Part shown: positions 37,618 through 45,021 of the stretch, piece after piece
Position numbering within the stretch: position 1 is the stretch's first letter
How the letters are laid out: each line of letters opens with the position of its first letter
DNA from: Yanghanlia caeni
Lineage (GTDB): Bacteria; Pseudomonadota; Gammaproteobacteria; Burkholderiales; Burkholderiaceae_B
Direction: 5' to 3'
Length of the DNA stretch: 64,000 nucleotides
Assembly (NCBI GenBank): GCA_030733815.1
Contig: JAUZQE010000005.1
Span: 62,001 to 126,000 of the forward strand
Notes under the pieces: generated by a model
What the model was told of the DNA's origin: nothing
What the model saw: the letters and a program-made list of their open reading frames with translations, nothing else
Databases searched by the model: none
Program-made: the position numbers and the translations under genes

Positions 37618-38751
37618 ATGTCACTATTCAAGCGTTCCGTCGTCTCCGAGATCCTCAGTCATGCAGGCGTCGTGGTCTCGACCCTGCTGGTTGTCTGGCT
37701 GAGCGTGCTGCTGGTGCGTCTGCTGGGCGAGGCCGCCAACGGGTCGATCGGTGCCGACGTGGTCGTGGGGCTCGCCGCGTTTTCCAGCATCACGGCTTTG
37801 CCCGTCATACTGTCGGTGTCGCTGTTCATTGCGGTCCTCACCACCATTACGCGCAACTACCGCGAATCCGAAATGGTGGTGTGGTTCGCAAGCGGCCTGT
37901 CGCTGAAAGACTGGATCGGCCCCGTGCTGCGTGTGGCGGTGCCCTTTGCGGTGATCATCGCGCTGCTCACTCTCATGGCGTCGCCCTGGGCCTATCGGCA
38001 GATCAGCGAATACCGCCAGCGCTACGAGCAGCGCTCCGACCTTTCCAAGATCGCGGCCGGCCAGTTCATCGAGACGAGCGGCGGCGAGCGCGTCTTCTTC
38101 ACCGAAGAACCCACCGAGCCCGACCAGGAGATCGGCAACATCATTGCACGCGTGATCGACAAGGAGTGGCTCAGTATCGTCACCGCCGAAAGCGCCCGAA
38201 TTGAAGAACAGGACAACGGCGACCGCTTTCTGGTGCTGAGCGAGGGTCACCGCTATGACCTGCAGCCGGGCAAGCCCATCTTTCGCCTGGTGGATTTCGA
38301 ACGCTACGGCGTACGCCTTGAAAGCGATGCCGAGCAGAGTTCTCCCGAGGCCGTGCGTGCGCGTGCCGAAGAAAACATCAAGGCGCGCCCCACCGCAACC
38401 CTGCTGGCCGACGATACCGACGTGGCGCGCTCGCAGGTCATGTGGCGGCTCGCCTTGCCGATTGCCGCGCTCAATCTTGCCCTGCTGGCCATTCCGCTGG
38501 GTGCGGTGAATCCGCGCCTGGGCCGTTCGGGCGACATCCTCATCGCCGGGCTCGTGGGCCTGCTGTACATGAACCTCATCAATCTTTCGCGGGGCTGGAT
38601 CGCACACGGACGCCTGGATTTCTCTGTTGGCGTATGGGCCGTGCACGCGCTTTTCGCCAGTCTCATGGCGTGGATGATGTGGCGCCGTCTGCGTGTGCGC
38701 CGCCCGCGCCGATCTCGTGCCGTGCGTAGTGGAAATGGTGGTGCAGCCTAG
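37618..38751 (+). CDS. lptF: LPS export ABC transporter permease LptF
   Basis: 377 residues from the ATG at 37618 (MSLFKRSVVSEILSHAG). It has the LptF/LptG plan: three membrane helices, a periplasmic beta-jellyroll (about 140-275, containing VFFTEEPTEPDQEIGN), then three more helices (NLALLAIPLGAVNPRLGRSG, LLYMNLINLSRGW). With LptG and LptB it lifts LPS out of the inner membrane. The divergent pepA neighbour is the normal context, but lptG does not follow; the next gene is an unrelated binding protein. Longer in-frame upstream extensions overlap pepA and are rejected. Confidence 0.94.
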   Translation: MSLFKRSVVSEILSHAGVVVSTLLVVWLSVLLVRLLGEAANGSIGADVVVGLAAFSSITALPVILSVSLFIAVLTTITRNYRESEMVVWFASGLSLKDWIGPVLRVAVPFAVIIALLTLMASPWAYRQISEYRQRYEQRSDLSKIAAGQFIETSGGERVFFTEEPTEPDQEIGNIIARVIDKEWLSIVTAESARIEEQDNGDRFLVLSEGHRYDLQPGKPIFRLVDFERYGVRLESDAEQSSPEAVRARAEENIKARPTATLLADDTDVARSQVMWRLALPIAALNLALLAIPLGAVNPRLGRSGDILIAGLVGLLYMNLINLSRGWIAHGRLDFSVGVWAVHALFASLMAWMMWRRLRVRRPRRSRAVRSGNGGAA

Positions 38752-38806
38752 GGTGCAGCGTTAAACTCGTTGGACCACCCACTACAAAAACACGGAGACA
38801 AACCTC

Positions 38807-40021
38807 ATGAAAGCACATCACAAGCTGGCAGTGCTGGCTGCATGCTGCCTGGGCGCCGGCGTGGCCCATGCTGCGGCACCCGCAGTAAAGATCGGCATTC
38901 TCACCGACATGTCGGGCACCTATGCCGCCATGGGCGGGGCAGGGTCAGTGGCTGCCGCACAGCTGGCCATCGACGACTGCCTGGCCAACGAATGCAAGGG
39001 CATGGATATTTCCCTTGTGTCGGCCGACAACCAGAACAAGGCCGATATCGGTGCGGCCAAGGCGCGCGAATGGTTCGACCGCGACGGCGTCACGGCCATC
39101 GCCGACCTCACCAATTCCGCCGTGGCGCTGGCGGTGCAAGACATTGCGCGCGAAAAGAACCGCGTGGCGATGTTCTCCGGCCCGGCCACCAACGTGCTCA
39201 CCAACGACAAATGCTCTCCGGTGGGCTTTCACTGGATGTTCGACGTCTATTCGCAATCCGTGGGTGGTGTGAAGGCGTCGATCGACAAGGGTGGCAAGTC
39301 CTGGTACTTCATTACGGTCGATTACGCGTTTGGTCACTCGTTGCAGAAGGGCGCCGAAGAGATGGTCAGGGCGCAGGGCGGCACGGTGGTCGGTTCGGTG
39401 CTGCATCCGCTGAACGTGCCCGATTTTGCGTCGTACCTGCTGCAGGCACAAAGCTCCAAGGCGCAGGTTGTGGCGCTTGCCAATAGCGGGGCCGACGTTG
39501 TCAATGCCATCAAGCAGGCACGCGAATTTGGCATTGTCGAGGGCGGCCAGCGCCTGTCTTCGTTGCTGATCTTCCTTTCCGACGTGAAGGCGCTCGGTCT
39601 GGAAAATGGCCAGGGCCTCACCTACGTCGACGGCTTCTACTGGGATTACGACGAAGGCACGCGCAAGTGGTCCGAGCGCTTCTCCAACGCATTCCGTGGC
39701 GTGAAGCCCACCATGACCCACGCGGGCGTGTATTCCAGCGTGCTGCACTACCTGCGTGCCGTGGCCGCTGCCCAGTCCGTGGAAGGCGACGTGGTGGCAC
39801 AGAAGATGCGCGAAATTCCCATCAACGACGATGTCATGCGCAACGCATCGATCCGGCCCGACGGCCGCGTGATCCACGACATGTATCTGTACGAGGTCAA
39901 GAAACCCTCTGAATCGCAACATGAATGGGATCTGGCCAAACTGGTGGCAACCATTCCCGCACAAGACGCCTTCCAGCCGCTCGAACAGAGCACCTGCCCG
40001 CTGGTGAAGAAGGCCAGCTGA
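38807..40021 (+). CDS. ABC transporter substrate-binding protein (branched-chain amino acid/amide type)
   Basis: 404 residues with a signal peptide cleaved near VAHA-A (residues 21-23). It then opens with VKIGILTDMSGTYAAMGG, typical of the LivJ-like family of periplasmic receptors. Two cysteines (CLANEC) and a later pair may form disulfides. No permease or ATPase genes are adjacent, so it must work with components encoded elsewhere or act as a sensor. Only ten bases separate it from mmsA, which suggests a ligand catabolised through a semialdehyde. The ribosome site is CGGAGAC. Confidence 0.9.
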   Translation: MKAHHKLAVLAACCLGAGVAHAAAPAVKIGILTDMSGTYAAMGGAGSVAAAQLAIDDCLANECKGMDISLVSADNQNKADIGAAKAREWFDRDGVTAIADLTNSAVALAVQDIAREKNRVAMFSGPATNVLTNDKCSPVGFHWMFDVYSQSVGGVKASIDKGGKSWYFITVDYAFGHSLQKGAEEMVRAQGGTVVGSVLHPLNVPDFASYLLQAQSSKAQVVALANSGADVVNAIKQAREFGIVEGGQRLSSLLIFLSDVKALGLENGQGLTYVDGFYWDYDEGTRKWSERFSNAFRGVKPTMTHAGVYSSVLHYLRAVAAAQSVEGDVVAQKMREIPINDDVMRNASIRPDGRVIHDMYLYEVKKPSESQHEWDLAKLVATIPAQDAFQPLEQSTCPLVKKAS

Positions 40022-40031
40022 GGAGTCCACG

Positions 40032-41543
40032 ATGAATGCCGTTCCTCAACCCAAAGACGTGCCGCGCATTCCCATGCTGATCGGGGGTGAGCTGGTGCAG
40101 TCGCAAACCACCGAATGGCGCGACGTCATCAACCCTGCCACGCAAGAAGTGGTGGCGCAGGTGCCGTTCTGCACCCGCGAAGAACTCGACCGCGCGGTTG
40201 CCAATGCGAAACAGGCCTTCGACATATGGCGCAACAGCAGTCAGGGCACCCGCATGCGGGTCATGCTGAATCTGCAGAAGCTCGTGCGCGACAACACGGC
40301 AGCGCTTGCCAAGGCCATTACGCTCGAACACGGTAAAACCCTGCCGGATGCCGAGGGCGAAGTCGGGCGCGGGCTCGAAGTCATCGAACATGCCTGCTCG
40401 ATCACCAGCCTGCAGCTGGGTGAATACGCCGAAAACGCCGCCAGCGGCATCGACGTCTACACCGTCATTCAGCCTCTGGGCGTGTGTGCAGGCATCACCG
40501 CCTTCAATTTTCCGGTCATGCTGCCCTCGTTCATGTTTCCCATCGCGGTGTCGGCGGGCAACACCTTCGTGCTCAAGCCGTCTGAACAAGACCCCAGCTC
40601 GGCCCTGATGCTTGCGCAGCTTGCCTTGCAAGCCGGTCTTCCGCCCGGTGTGCTCAACGTGGTGCACGGTGGCCCCGATATCGCCAACGGCCTGTGCGAA
40701 CACCCCGACATCCAGGCTGTCTCGTTCATCGGTTCCACTCGCGTTGGTACGGAAATCTATCGGCGCGCCTCGCAGCATGGCAAGCGGTGTCAGGCCATGA
40801 TGGGGGCCAAGAACCACTGCGTGATCCTGCCCGACGCCGACCGCGAGGTGGCGCTCAACCAGCTGGTGGGGGCGGCGTTCGGGGCGGCCGGGCAGCGTTG
40901 CATGGCCACGTCCGTGGCCGTGTTCGTGGGCGACACTCGCGACTGGATTCCCGACTTCGTCGAGCGCGCACGCAAGCTCAAGGTGAATGCGGGCGTCGAT
41001 CGTGAGGCCGATCTGGGGCCGCTGGTTTCGCAGGCGGCACGCAGCCGTGTCGAAGGGCTGATCCAGAAAGGAATCGACGAAGGCGCTGAACTGCTGCTCG
41101 ATGGTCGTGGCGTGCAGGTGCCCGGTTACGAGCGTGGCAACTTCGTCGGGCCCACCGTCTTTTCGGGTGTGAAGGCCGACATGACCATCTATCGGGAAGA
41201 AATCTTCGGCCCTGTACTGTGCATCGTCACCGTCGACACGCTTGATGAAGCCATTGCCTTCGTCAATGCCAACCCCAACGGCAATGGCGTGGCCTTGTTC
41301 ACGCAAGACGGCGGCAACGCGCGCTACTTCCAGAATCACGTCAACGTCGGGCAGATCGGCATCAACATTCCCATTCCGGTACCGGTCGCGTGGTTCAGTT
41401 TCACCGGTTCGCGCGCCTCCAAGCTGGGCGATCTGGGGCCAAACGGCAAGCAGGCCGTGCAGTTCTGGACCCAGACCAAGACGGTGACGGCGCGCTGGCA
41501 AGCCCATGCGCAGGGCGTGAACACCACTATTTCCATGAAGTAA
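40032..41543 (+). CDS. mmsA: CoA-acylating methylmalonate-semialdehyde dehydrogenase
   Basis: 503 residues of the aldehyde dehydrogenase superfamily. GAAGQRCMATSVAVFVG contains the catalytic cysteine, and the combination with AITAFNFPVMLPSFMFPIA is characteristic of MmsA. The enzyme oxidises methylmalonate semialdehyde (or malonate semialdehyde) to propionyl-CoA or acetyl-CoA with NAD and CoA, in valine, thymine, beta-alanine or inositol breakdown. Other mms genes are not adjacent. It is closely coupled to the binding protein upstream. An AT-rich dyad and a terminator follow. Confidence 0.93.
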   Translation: MNAVPQPKDVPRIPMLIGGELVQSQTTEWRDVINPATQEVVAQVPFCTREELDRAVANAKQAFDIWRNSSQGTRMRVMLNLQKLVRDNTAALAKAITLEHGKTLPDAEGEVGRGLEVIEHACSITSLQLGEYAENAASGIDVYTVIQPLGVCAGITAFNFPVMLPSFMFPIAVSAGNTFVLKPSEQDPSSALMLAQLALQAGLPPGVLNVVHGGPDIANGLCEHPDIQAVSFIGSTRVGTEIYRRASQHGKRCQAMMGAKNHCVILPDADREVALNQLVGAAFGAAGQRCMATSVAVFVGDTRDWIPDFVERARKLKVNAGVDREADLGPLVSQAARSRVEGLIQKGIDEGAELLLDGRGVQVPGYERGNFVGPTVFSGVKADMTIYREEIFGPVLCIVTVDTLDEAIAFVNANPNGNGVALFTQDGGNARYFQNHVNVGQIGINIPIPVPVAWFSFTGSRASKLGDLGPNGKQAVQFWTQTKTVTARWQAHAQGVNTTISMK

Positions 41544-41560
41544 GCATATTCCGTAAAGTA

Positions 41561-41587
41561 ATATGAAATAAGCTTGTTATTACATAT
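41561..41587. promoter_or_regulatory. AT-rich 27-base dyad between mmsA and the CysB-type gene
   Basis: ATATGAAATAA (41561-41571) and TTATTACATAT (41577-41587) are inverted repeats matching at ten of eleven positions around GCTTG. It overlaps a consensus TATAAT at 41585-41590. Such an AT-rich symmetrical block stands out in this GC-rich sequence and is placed where an operator for the downstream LysR-type gene could be. Confidence 0.5.
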
Positions 41588-41601
41588 AATATCCCGTGTA
41601 T

Positions 41602-41630
41602 CGGCGCCGGTTGCGACCGGCGCCGTTTTT
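41602..41630 (+). terminator. Intrinsic terminator after mmsA
   Basis: CGGCGCCGGT (41602-41611) and ACCGGCGCCG (41616-41625) form a perfect ten-pair stem with a TGCG loop, followed by TTTTT. It lies 58 bases after the mmsA stop codon and upstream of the CysB-type gene, so any promoter for that gene must start downstream or read through it. Confidence 0.88.
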
Positions 41631-41722
41631 CACAGTGCACGGGAGCCCTCCGGCTCCTCCACGTCTCCGGCGCGGTGGTCACCCCTCGCGCGGCACGCAG
41701 TTCAGGCCTAGAAGGGCTCCCG

Positions 41723-42676
41723 ATGAATCTTCAGCAATTTCGTTTCGTACGCGAAACCATACGACGCAACTTCAACCTCACCGAGGCGGCACGCAGCCTG
41801 TATACCTCGCAGCCGGGCGTCTCGAAGGCCATCATCGAATTTGAAGACGAGCTTGGCATCAAGATCTTCGAGCGGCACGGCAAACGCATCAAGGGTCTCA
41901 CCAAGCCCGGTCAGGCCGTGGCCCAGGTGATCGAGCGCATCATGCTCGAGGTCGATAACCTCAAGCGCGTCAGCGACGAGTTCGCCCGTGAAGACGAGGG
42001 CAGCCTCACCATCGGCTGCACGCACACCCAGGCGCGTTACCTACTGCCACGGGTGATTCCGGCATTTCGTGAACGCTTCCCCAAGGTGCGGCTGCAACTG
42101 GCCGAGGGCGACCCGGTCACGCTCGCGCGCATGGTGCTGCACGAGCAGGCCGACATGGCCATTGCCACCGAAACACTGGCGCGCACACCGGGCCTGGCGA
42201 CCCTGCCGGTCTACGAATGGGAACACACCATCGTCATTCGGCCCGACCACCCGCTGGCTGAGCTGCGTTCCAGCGCGGCACGGGCCATTTCACTCGAGCA
42301 GGTGGCCGCGTACCCGATCGTGACCTACGACCGCGCATTCACGGGCCGCAGCTCCATCGACGCGGTATTCGCGAAGAAGGGCATTCAGCCCGATATCGTG
42401 CTGGAAGCCATCGATGCCGACGTCATCAAGACCTACGTCGACGTGGGGCTGGGCATCGGCATCATCGCCGGCATTGCGTTCGATCCCCGCCGCGACAAGG
42501 GCTTGATCGGTCTGCCCGCAGGCCACCTGTTTGGCTCTCACACCGCCCGCGTGGCCGTGAAATCCGGCGTGTTCCTGCGCGACTACGTTTACGTGCTCAT
42601 CGAGATGCTGGCGCCTCACCTTACGCGCGACATGGTGCAGGAAGCGGTCGAGAACAGCGGGGTGGTCGAGGCGTAA
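41723..42676 (+). CDS. cysB: CysB-type LysR-family transcriptional regulator
   Basis: 317 residues (E. coli CysB 324) from the ATG at 41723. The winged helix is NFNLTEAARSLYTSQPGVSK followed by FEDELGIKIFERHGKRI, very close to CysB. The effector domain contains IGCTHTQARYLLP, the stretch that binds acetylserine or sulfate in CysB proteins. CysB activates sulfate uptake and cysteine synthesis genes. None of those genes is adjacent, so it acts in trans; control of the neighbouring mmsA cannot be excluded. The upstream 48-base in-frame extension lacks a ribosome site. Confidence 0.88.
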   Translation: MNLQQFRFVRETIRRNFNLTEAARSLYTSQPGVSKAIIEFEDELGIKIFERHGKRIKGLTKPGQAVAQVIERIMLEVDNLKRVSDEFAREDEGSLTIGCTHTQARYLLPRVIPAFRERFPKVRLQLAEGDPVTLARMVLHEQADMAIATETLARTPGLATLPVYEWEHTIVIRPDHPLAELRSSAARAISLEQVAAYPIVTYDRAFTGRSSIDAVFAKKGIQPDIVLEAIDADVIKTYVDVGLGIGIIAGIAFDPRRDKGLIGLPAGHLFGSHTARVAVKSGVFLRDYVYVLIEMLAPHLTRDMVQEAVENSGVVEA

Positions 42677-42735
42677 TCGTCGCCTTTCGCCCCGTCTCGG
42701 CCTTCCACCTGATGATTCGATTCCTCAAACACCGA

Positions 42736-42764
42736 TTGACAGCGTAAATAGGAATGATTAGCAT
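42736..42764 (+). promoter_or_regulatory. Sigma-70 promoter of the DUF2325 gene
   Basis: A perfect TTGACA (42736-42741) is followed after 17 bases by TAGCAT (42759-42764), four of six matches to TATAAT. Initiation near 42771 would leave about 26 bases before the ATG at 42797. Confidence 0.6.
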
Positions 42765-42767
42765 TTA
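42745..42767. promoter_or_regulatory. Candidate Fur box over the DUF2325 promoter
   Basis: The core AATGATTAGCATT (42753-42765) differs by one base from AATGATTATCATT, the centre of the classical 19-base Fur consensus; across all 19 bases 13 match. Outer TAAAT/ATTTA arms add dyad symmetry. It covers the spacer and -10 of the promoter, a position expected to block RNA polymerase when iron-loaded Fur binds. Confidence 0.6.
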
Positions 42768-42796
42768 CCTGACTTTCAACGAGGTGGAGATCCGAA

Positions 42797-43144
42797 ATGT
42801 CGCAACCCGTCAGTGCCGTTGTCGTCGGAGCCGATCGACTGGGAAACATTCCCGACGTCTTGCGCGGCCACAATATCTCGATCATGCAGCACATCAGCGG
42901 GCGTGATCCGTCGCACCAGAAGAAAACCCTCCAATTACCCTCCGGCACGCAGCTTCTCATTCTGCTAACCGATTTTCTGGGCCATAACGTCATGAAGACG
43001 TTTCGCGCCGCCGCGCAGCGTTCAGGCATACAGGTGCTGATCTGTCGCCGATCGGTATGCAGCATGAAGCAGGCACTGGCCAAGTGCGGCTACTGCGAAA
43101 CAGGATGCCCGCGTGCCTGCGCGCGCAGGCGGCTGTCGGCCTGA
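42797..43144 (+). CDS. DUF2325 domain protein
   Basis: 115 residues. The first part, SAVVVGADRLGNIPDVLRG, resembles the nucleotide-binding-like opening of DUF2325 proteins, and CRRSVCSMKQALAKCGYCETGC is the Cys-rich segment seen in this family. Six cysteines near the C-terminus (at CRRSVC, CGYCETGC, PRAC) could bind a metal or form disulfides. Function is not known for the family. The ribosome site GAGGTGGAG is strong and the promoter carries a probable Fur box, so expression should rise under iron shortage. Confidence 0.82.
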   Translation: MSQPVSAVVVGADRLGNIPDVLRGHNISIMQHISGRDPSHQKKTLQLPSGTQLLILLTDFLGHNVMKTFRAAAQRSGIQVLICRRSVCSMKQALAKCGYCETGCPRACARRRLSA

Positions 43145-43227
43145 TGCCGAACCCCGTGGCCATGTGTTAGGGCAGCAGAACCGATTCGCGCTATAGTGCG
43201 ACGTTTCAGCCACCATGGGGTAAGAAG

Positions 43228-43629
43228 ATGGCAATCACCAAAGGGTACAAGCAACTTCTCAGCGAAGCCCGTGCGCGCATTCGCACGCTCACACTCGACG
43301 AGGCGCAGGCCATGCTCGATGATCCGGACACCGTGTTCGTCGATATTCGCGACGTTCGGGAACTGGAACGAGAAGGCATGGTGCCGGGTGCCTTTCATGC
43401 GCCGCGCGGCATGCTGGAATTCTGGGTGGACCCGGAAAGCCCTTATTACAAGGAAATTTTCGGTTCCGGCAAACAGTTTGTGCTGTATTGCGCGTCCGCT
43501 TGGCGCTCCAGCCTGGCCACAGCCACTCTGCAAGACATGGGGCTTGAGCGTGTCTGCCACATGGAAGGCGGTTTTTCGGCCTGGAAGAAGGCGGGTCTGC
43601 CTGTGCAAAGCAAGGCGGCGAAAAGCTGA
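43228..43629 (+). CDS. Rhodanese-like sulfurtransferase
   Basis: 133 residues, a single rhodanese domain. The active cysteine is Cys88 in LYCASAWRS; FVDIRDVRELEREG and HMEGGFSAWKKAGLP are the other family landmarks. The loop after the cysteine has the six-residue form typical of thiosulfate-type sulfurtransferases. The substrate is unknown. It starts at 43228 after GGGGTAAGAAG and may have its own promoter (TATAGT at 43192-43197). It converges with the NlpC gene over 189 bases that include a perfect palindrome. Confidence 0.9.
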   Translation: MAITKGYKQLLSEARARIRTLTLDEAQAMLDDPDTVFVDIRDVRELEREGMVPGAFHAPRGMLEFWVDPESPYYKEIFGSGKQFVLYCASAWRSSLATATLQDMGLERVCHMEGGFSAWKKAGLPVQSKAAKS

Positions 43630-43749
43630 ATCGTTATGCCTGCCTGCCGGCGGGCATGTCGATTGCTACGGCGGGGCATGTGTAACGAACATGTGCCCAT
43701 CCGATACGGCGGCGCGTTGTGTCGCCTGATTCGTAACACGCCCGTGCGT

Positions 43750-43761
43750 CACGGCGCCGTG
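43750..43761. repeat. Perfect 12-base palindrome CACGGCGCCGTG between convergent genes
   Basis: The palindrome lies in the 189-base gap between the rhodanese and NlpC genes. Its right half begins a nine-base direct repeat GCCGTGCAT (43757 and 43769). There is no T-run. It could be a weak hairpin at the ends of both transcripts or simply chance in GC-rich sequence. Confidence 0.5.
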
Positions 43762-43818
43762 CATTACCGCCGTGCATCACATGCGCGCGGGCCGCTACGC
43801 TACATGAGGCGTTTGGAT

Positions 43819-44520
43819 TTACTTGGAGGCGACTTTCTGGGTGGCGGCCGATTTGCCGCTGACGCGCGCGTGCGTGGGGCCGTTGGCCGCAAGCCGGCGC
43901 GCACCGTTGTAGCGCTTCTTCCAGTACCCGATGTTCATGTCTTCGACACGCACGCGCGAACCGGTGCTGGGGGCGTGCACGAACTTGCCTTCACCCAGGT
44001 AGATGCCCACATGCGAGAAGCGGTGGCCGCGCGTATTGAAGAAGACGAGATCACCGCGCTCAAGTTCGTCGCGCTTGACCGATTGCCCGAGGCGCGCCAT
44101 TTCGCTGGAACGCCGGGGCAGCTTGAGGCCCAGGGATTTTTCGGCGGCGTAAACCACCAGGCCGCTGCAGTCGAACCCGGTGTCGGGCGCATTGCCCCCG
44201 AAGCGGTATTTGATGCCGAGGTAATTGAGAGCGGTGGATGCCAGGCCGCGCGGGGCGCTGGGCCGGCTGACTTTTTCCTGTGCCGAGAGGTAGGCCCCCA
44301 AGGGGTCGGAGCGAACGTGGGCGAGGTATTGATCGCGGTGACTGCGATCGCCAACCAGCATGAGCGAGTCGGTGCCCGGGCCGCCTAGCGCGTAGTTTTC
44401 GTTCTGGGTGGCGCAGCCGGCAAGAACCACACAAGCCGCTACGGCAAATAACCGTATACGACACAGTTCGGGCGCGCGTAGCGACCGGGCTCTGCCTGTA
44501 TGTGGTGGTGGAGCGGACAT
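43819..44520 (-). CDS. NlpC/P60 family lipoprotein (peptidoglycan endopeptidase)
   Basis: 233 residues from the ATG at 44520. A lipobox VVLAGC places the lipid on Cys36. The C40 peptidase domain has Cys118 (GFDCSGLVVYAA), His170 (FSHVGIYLG) and His182 (FVHAPSTG) as the catalytic set. It should cleave the D-Glu to diaminopimelate bond in cell wall peptides, like Spr/MepS. The basic, Ala-rich C-terminal tail (HARVSGKSAATQKVASK) is a possible wall-binding part. It is monocistronic and diverges from the GlcG-like gene across 96 bases. Confidence 0.92.
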   Translation of the reverse strand: MSAPPPHTGRARSLRAPELCRIRLFAVAACVVLAGCATQNENYALGGPGTDSLMLVGDRSHRDQYLAHVRSDPLGAYLSAQEKVSRPSAPRGLASTALNYLGIKYRFGGNAPDTGFDCSGLVVYAAEKSLGLKLPRRSSEMARLGQSVKRDELERGDLVFFNTRGHRFSHVGIYLGEGKFVHAPSTGSRVRVEDMNIGYWKKRYNGARRLAANGPTHARVSGKSAATQKVASK

Positions 44521-44616
44521 GGGATTCCAAAGGAAAAAGGCCGCTGCGAAGTTTACCCCACGCCGCAACTAGCGGTAAAGTGCGGGTTGTTTCATGAAAT
44601 CACCACAGGGAAGTAT

Positions 44617-45021
44617 ATGAACACCAAACCCATGCTTTCGGTCAATGACGTCCAGGCTGTGCTCGATGCCGCCCGCCGGCATGCAGAACAGAACAAATGG
44701 CCGGTCACCATTGCCGTGGCAGACGACGGCGGTCACCTGCTCGGGCTCGTCCGGCTCGACGGCGCTGCACCGCTTTCCGCCCACATCGCGCCGGCCAAGG
44801 CGCGCTCGGCGGCACTGGGCCGGCGCGAATCCAAGGGCTTTGAAGACATCATCAATCAAGGCCGCTACGCCTTTCTTTCCGCGCCGCTCGAAGGCATGCT
44901 GGAAGGTGGCGTGCCCATCGTCCACGAGGGGCATGTCGTAGGTGCCGTGGGTGTATCGGGCGTCAAATCCGACGAAGACGCCCAGATCGCCCGCGCAGGC
45001 ATCGCAGCCCTGCAAGCATGA
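44617..45021 (+). CDS. GlcG/HbpS-family protein
   Basis: 134 residues of the GlcG/HbpS fold (formerly DUF336). TIAVADDGGHLLGLVRLDGA and GGVPIVHEGHVVGAVGVSG are the two conserved blocks. Relatives include the heme-binding HbpS and GlcG of glycolate operons; many cofactor- or ligand-binding roles have been proposed, so the function is open. The start at 44617 is preceded by AGGGAAG. Its stop overlaps the MFS start by four bases (ATGA), so the two are cotranslated. A TTTCATGAAA palindrome (44590-44599) sits just upstream. Confidence 0.85.
   Translation: MNTKPMLSVNDVQAVLDAARRHAEQNKWPVTIAVADDGGHLLGLVRLDGAAPLSAHIAPAKARSAALGRRESKGFEDIINQGRYAFLSAPLEGMLEGGVPIVHEGHVVGAVGVSGVKSDEDAQIARAGIAALQA

Noticed and set aside
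43192..43197. TATAGT as a firm promoter for the rhodanese gene
   Set aside because: No -35 at a suitable distance; mentioned only as a possibility in the gene entry.
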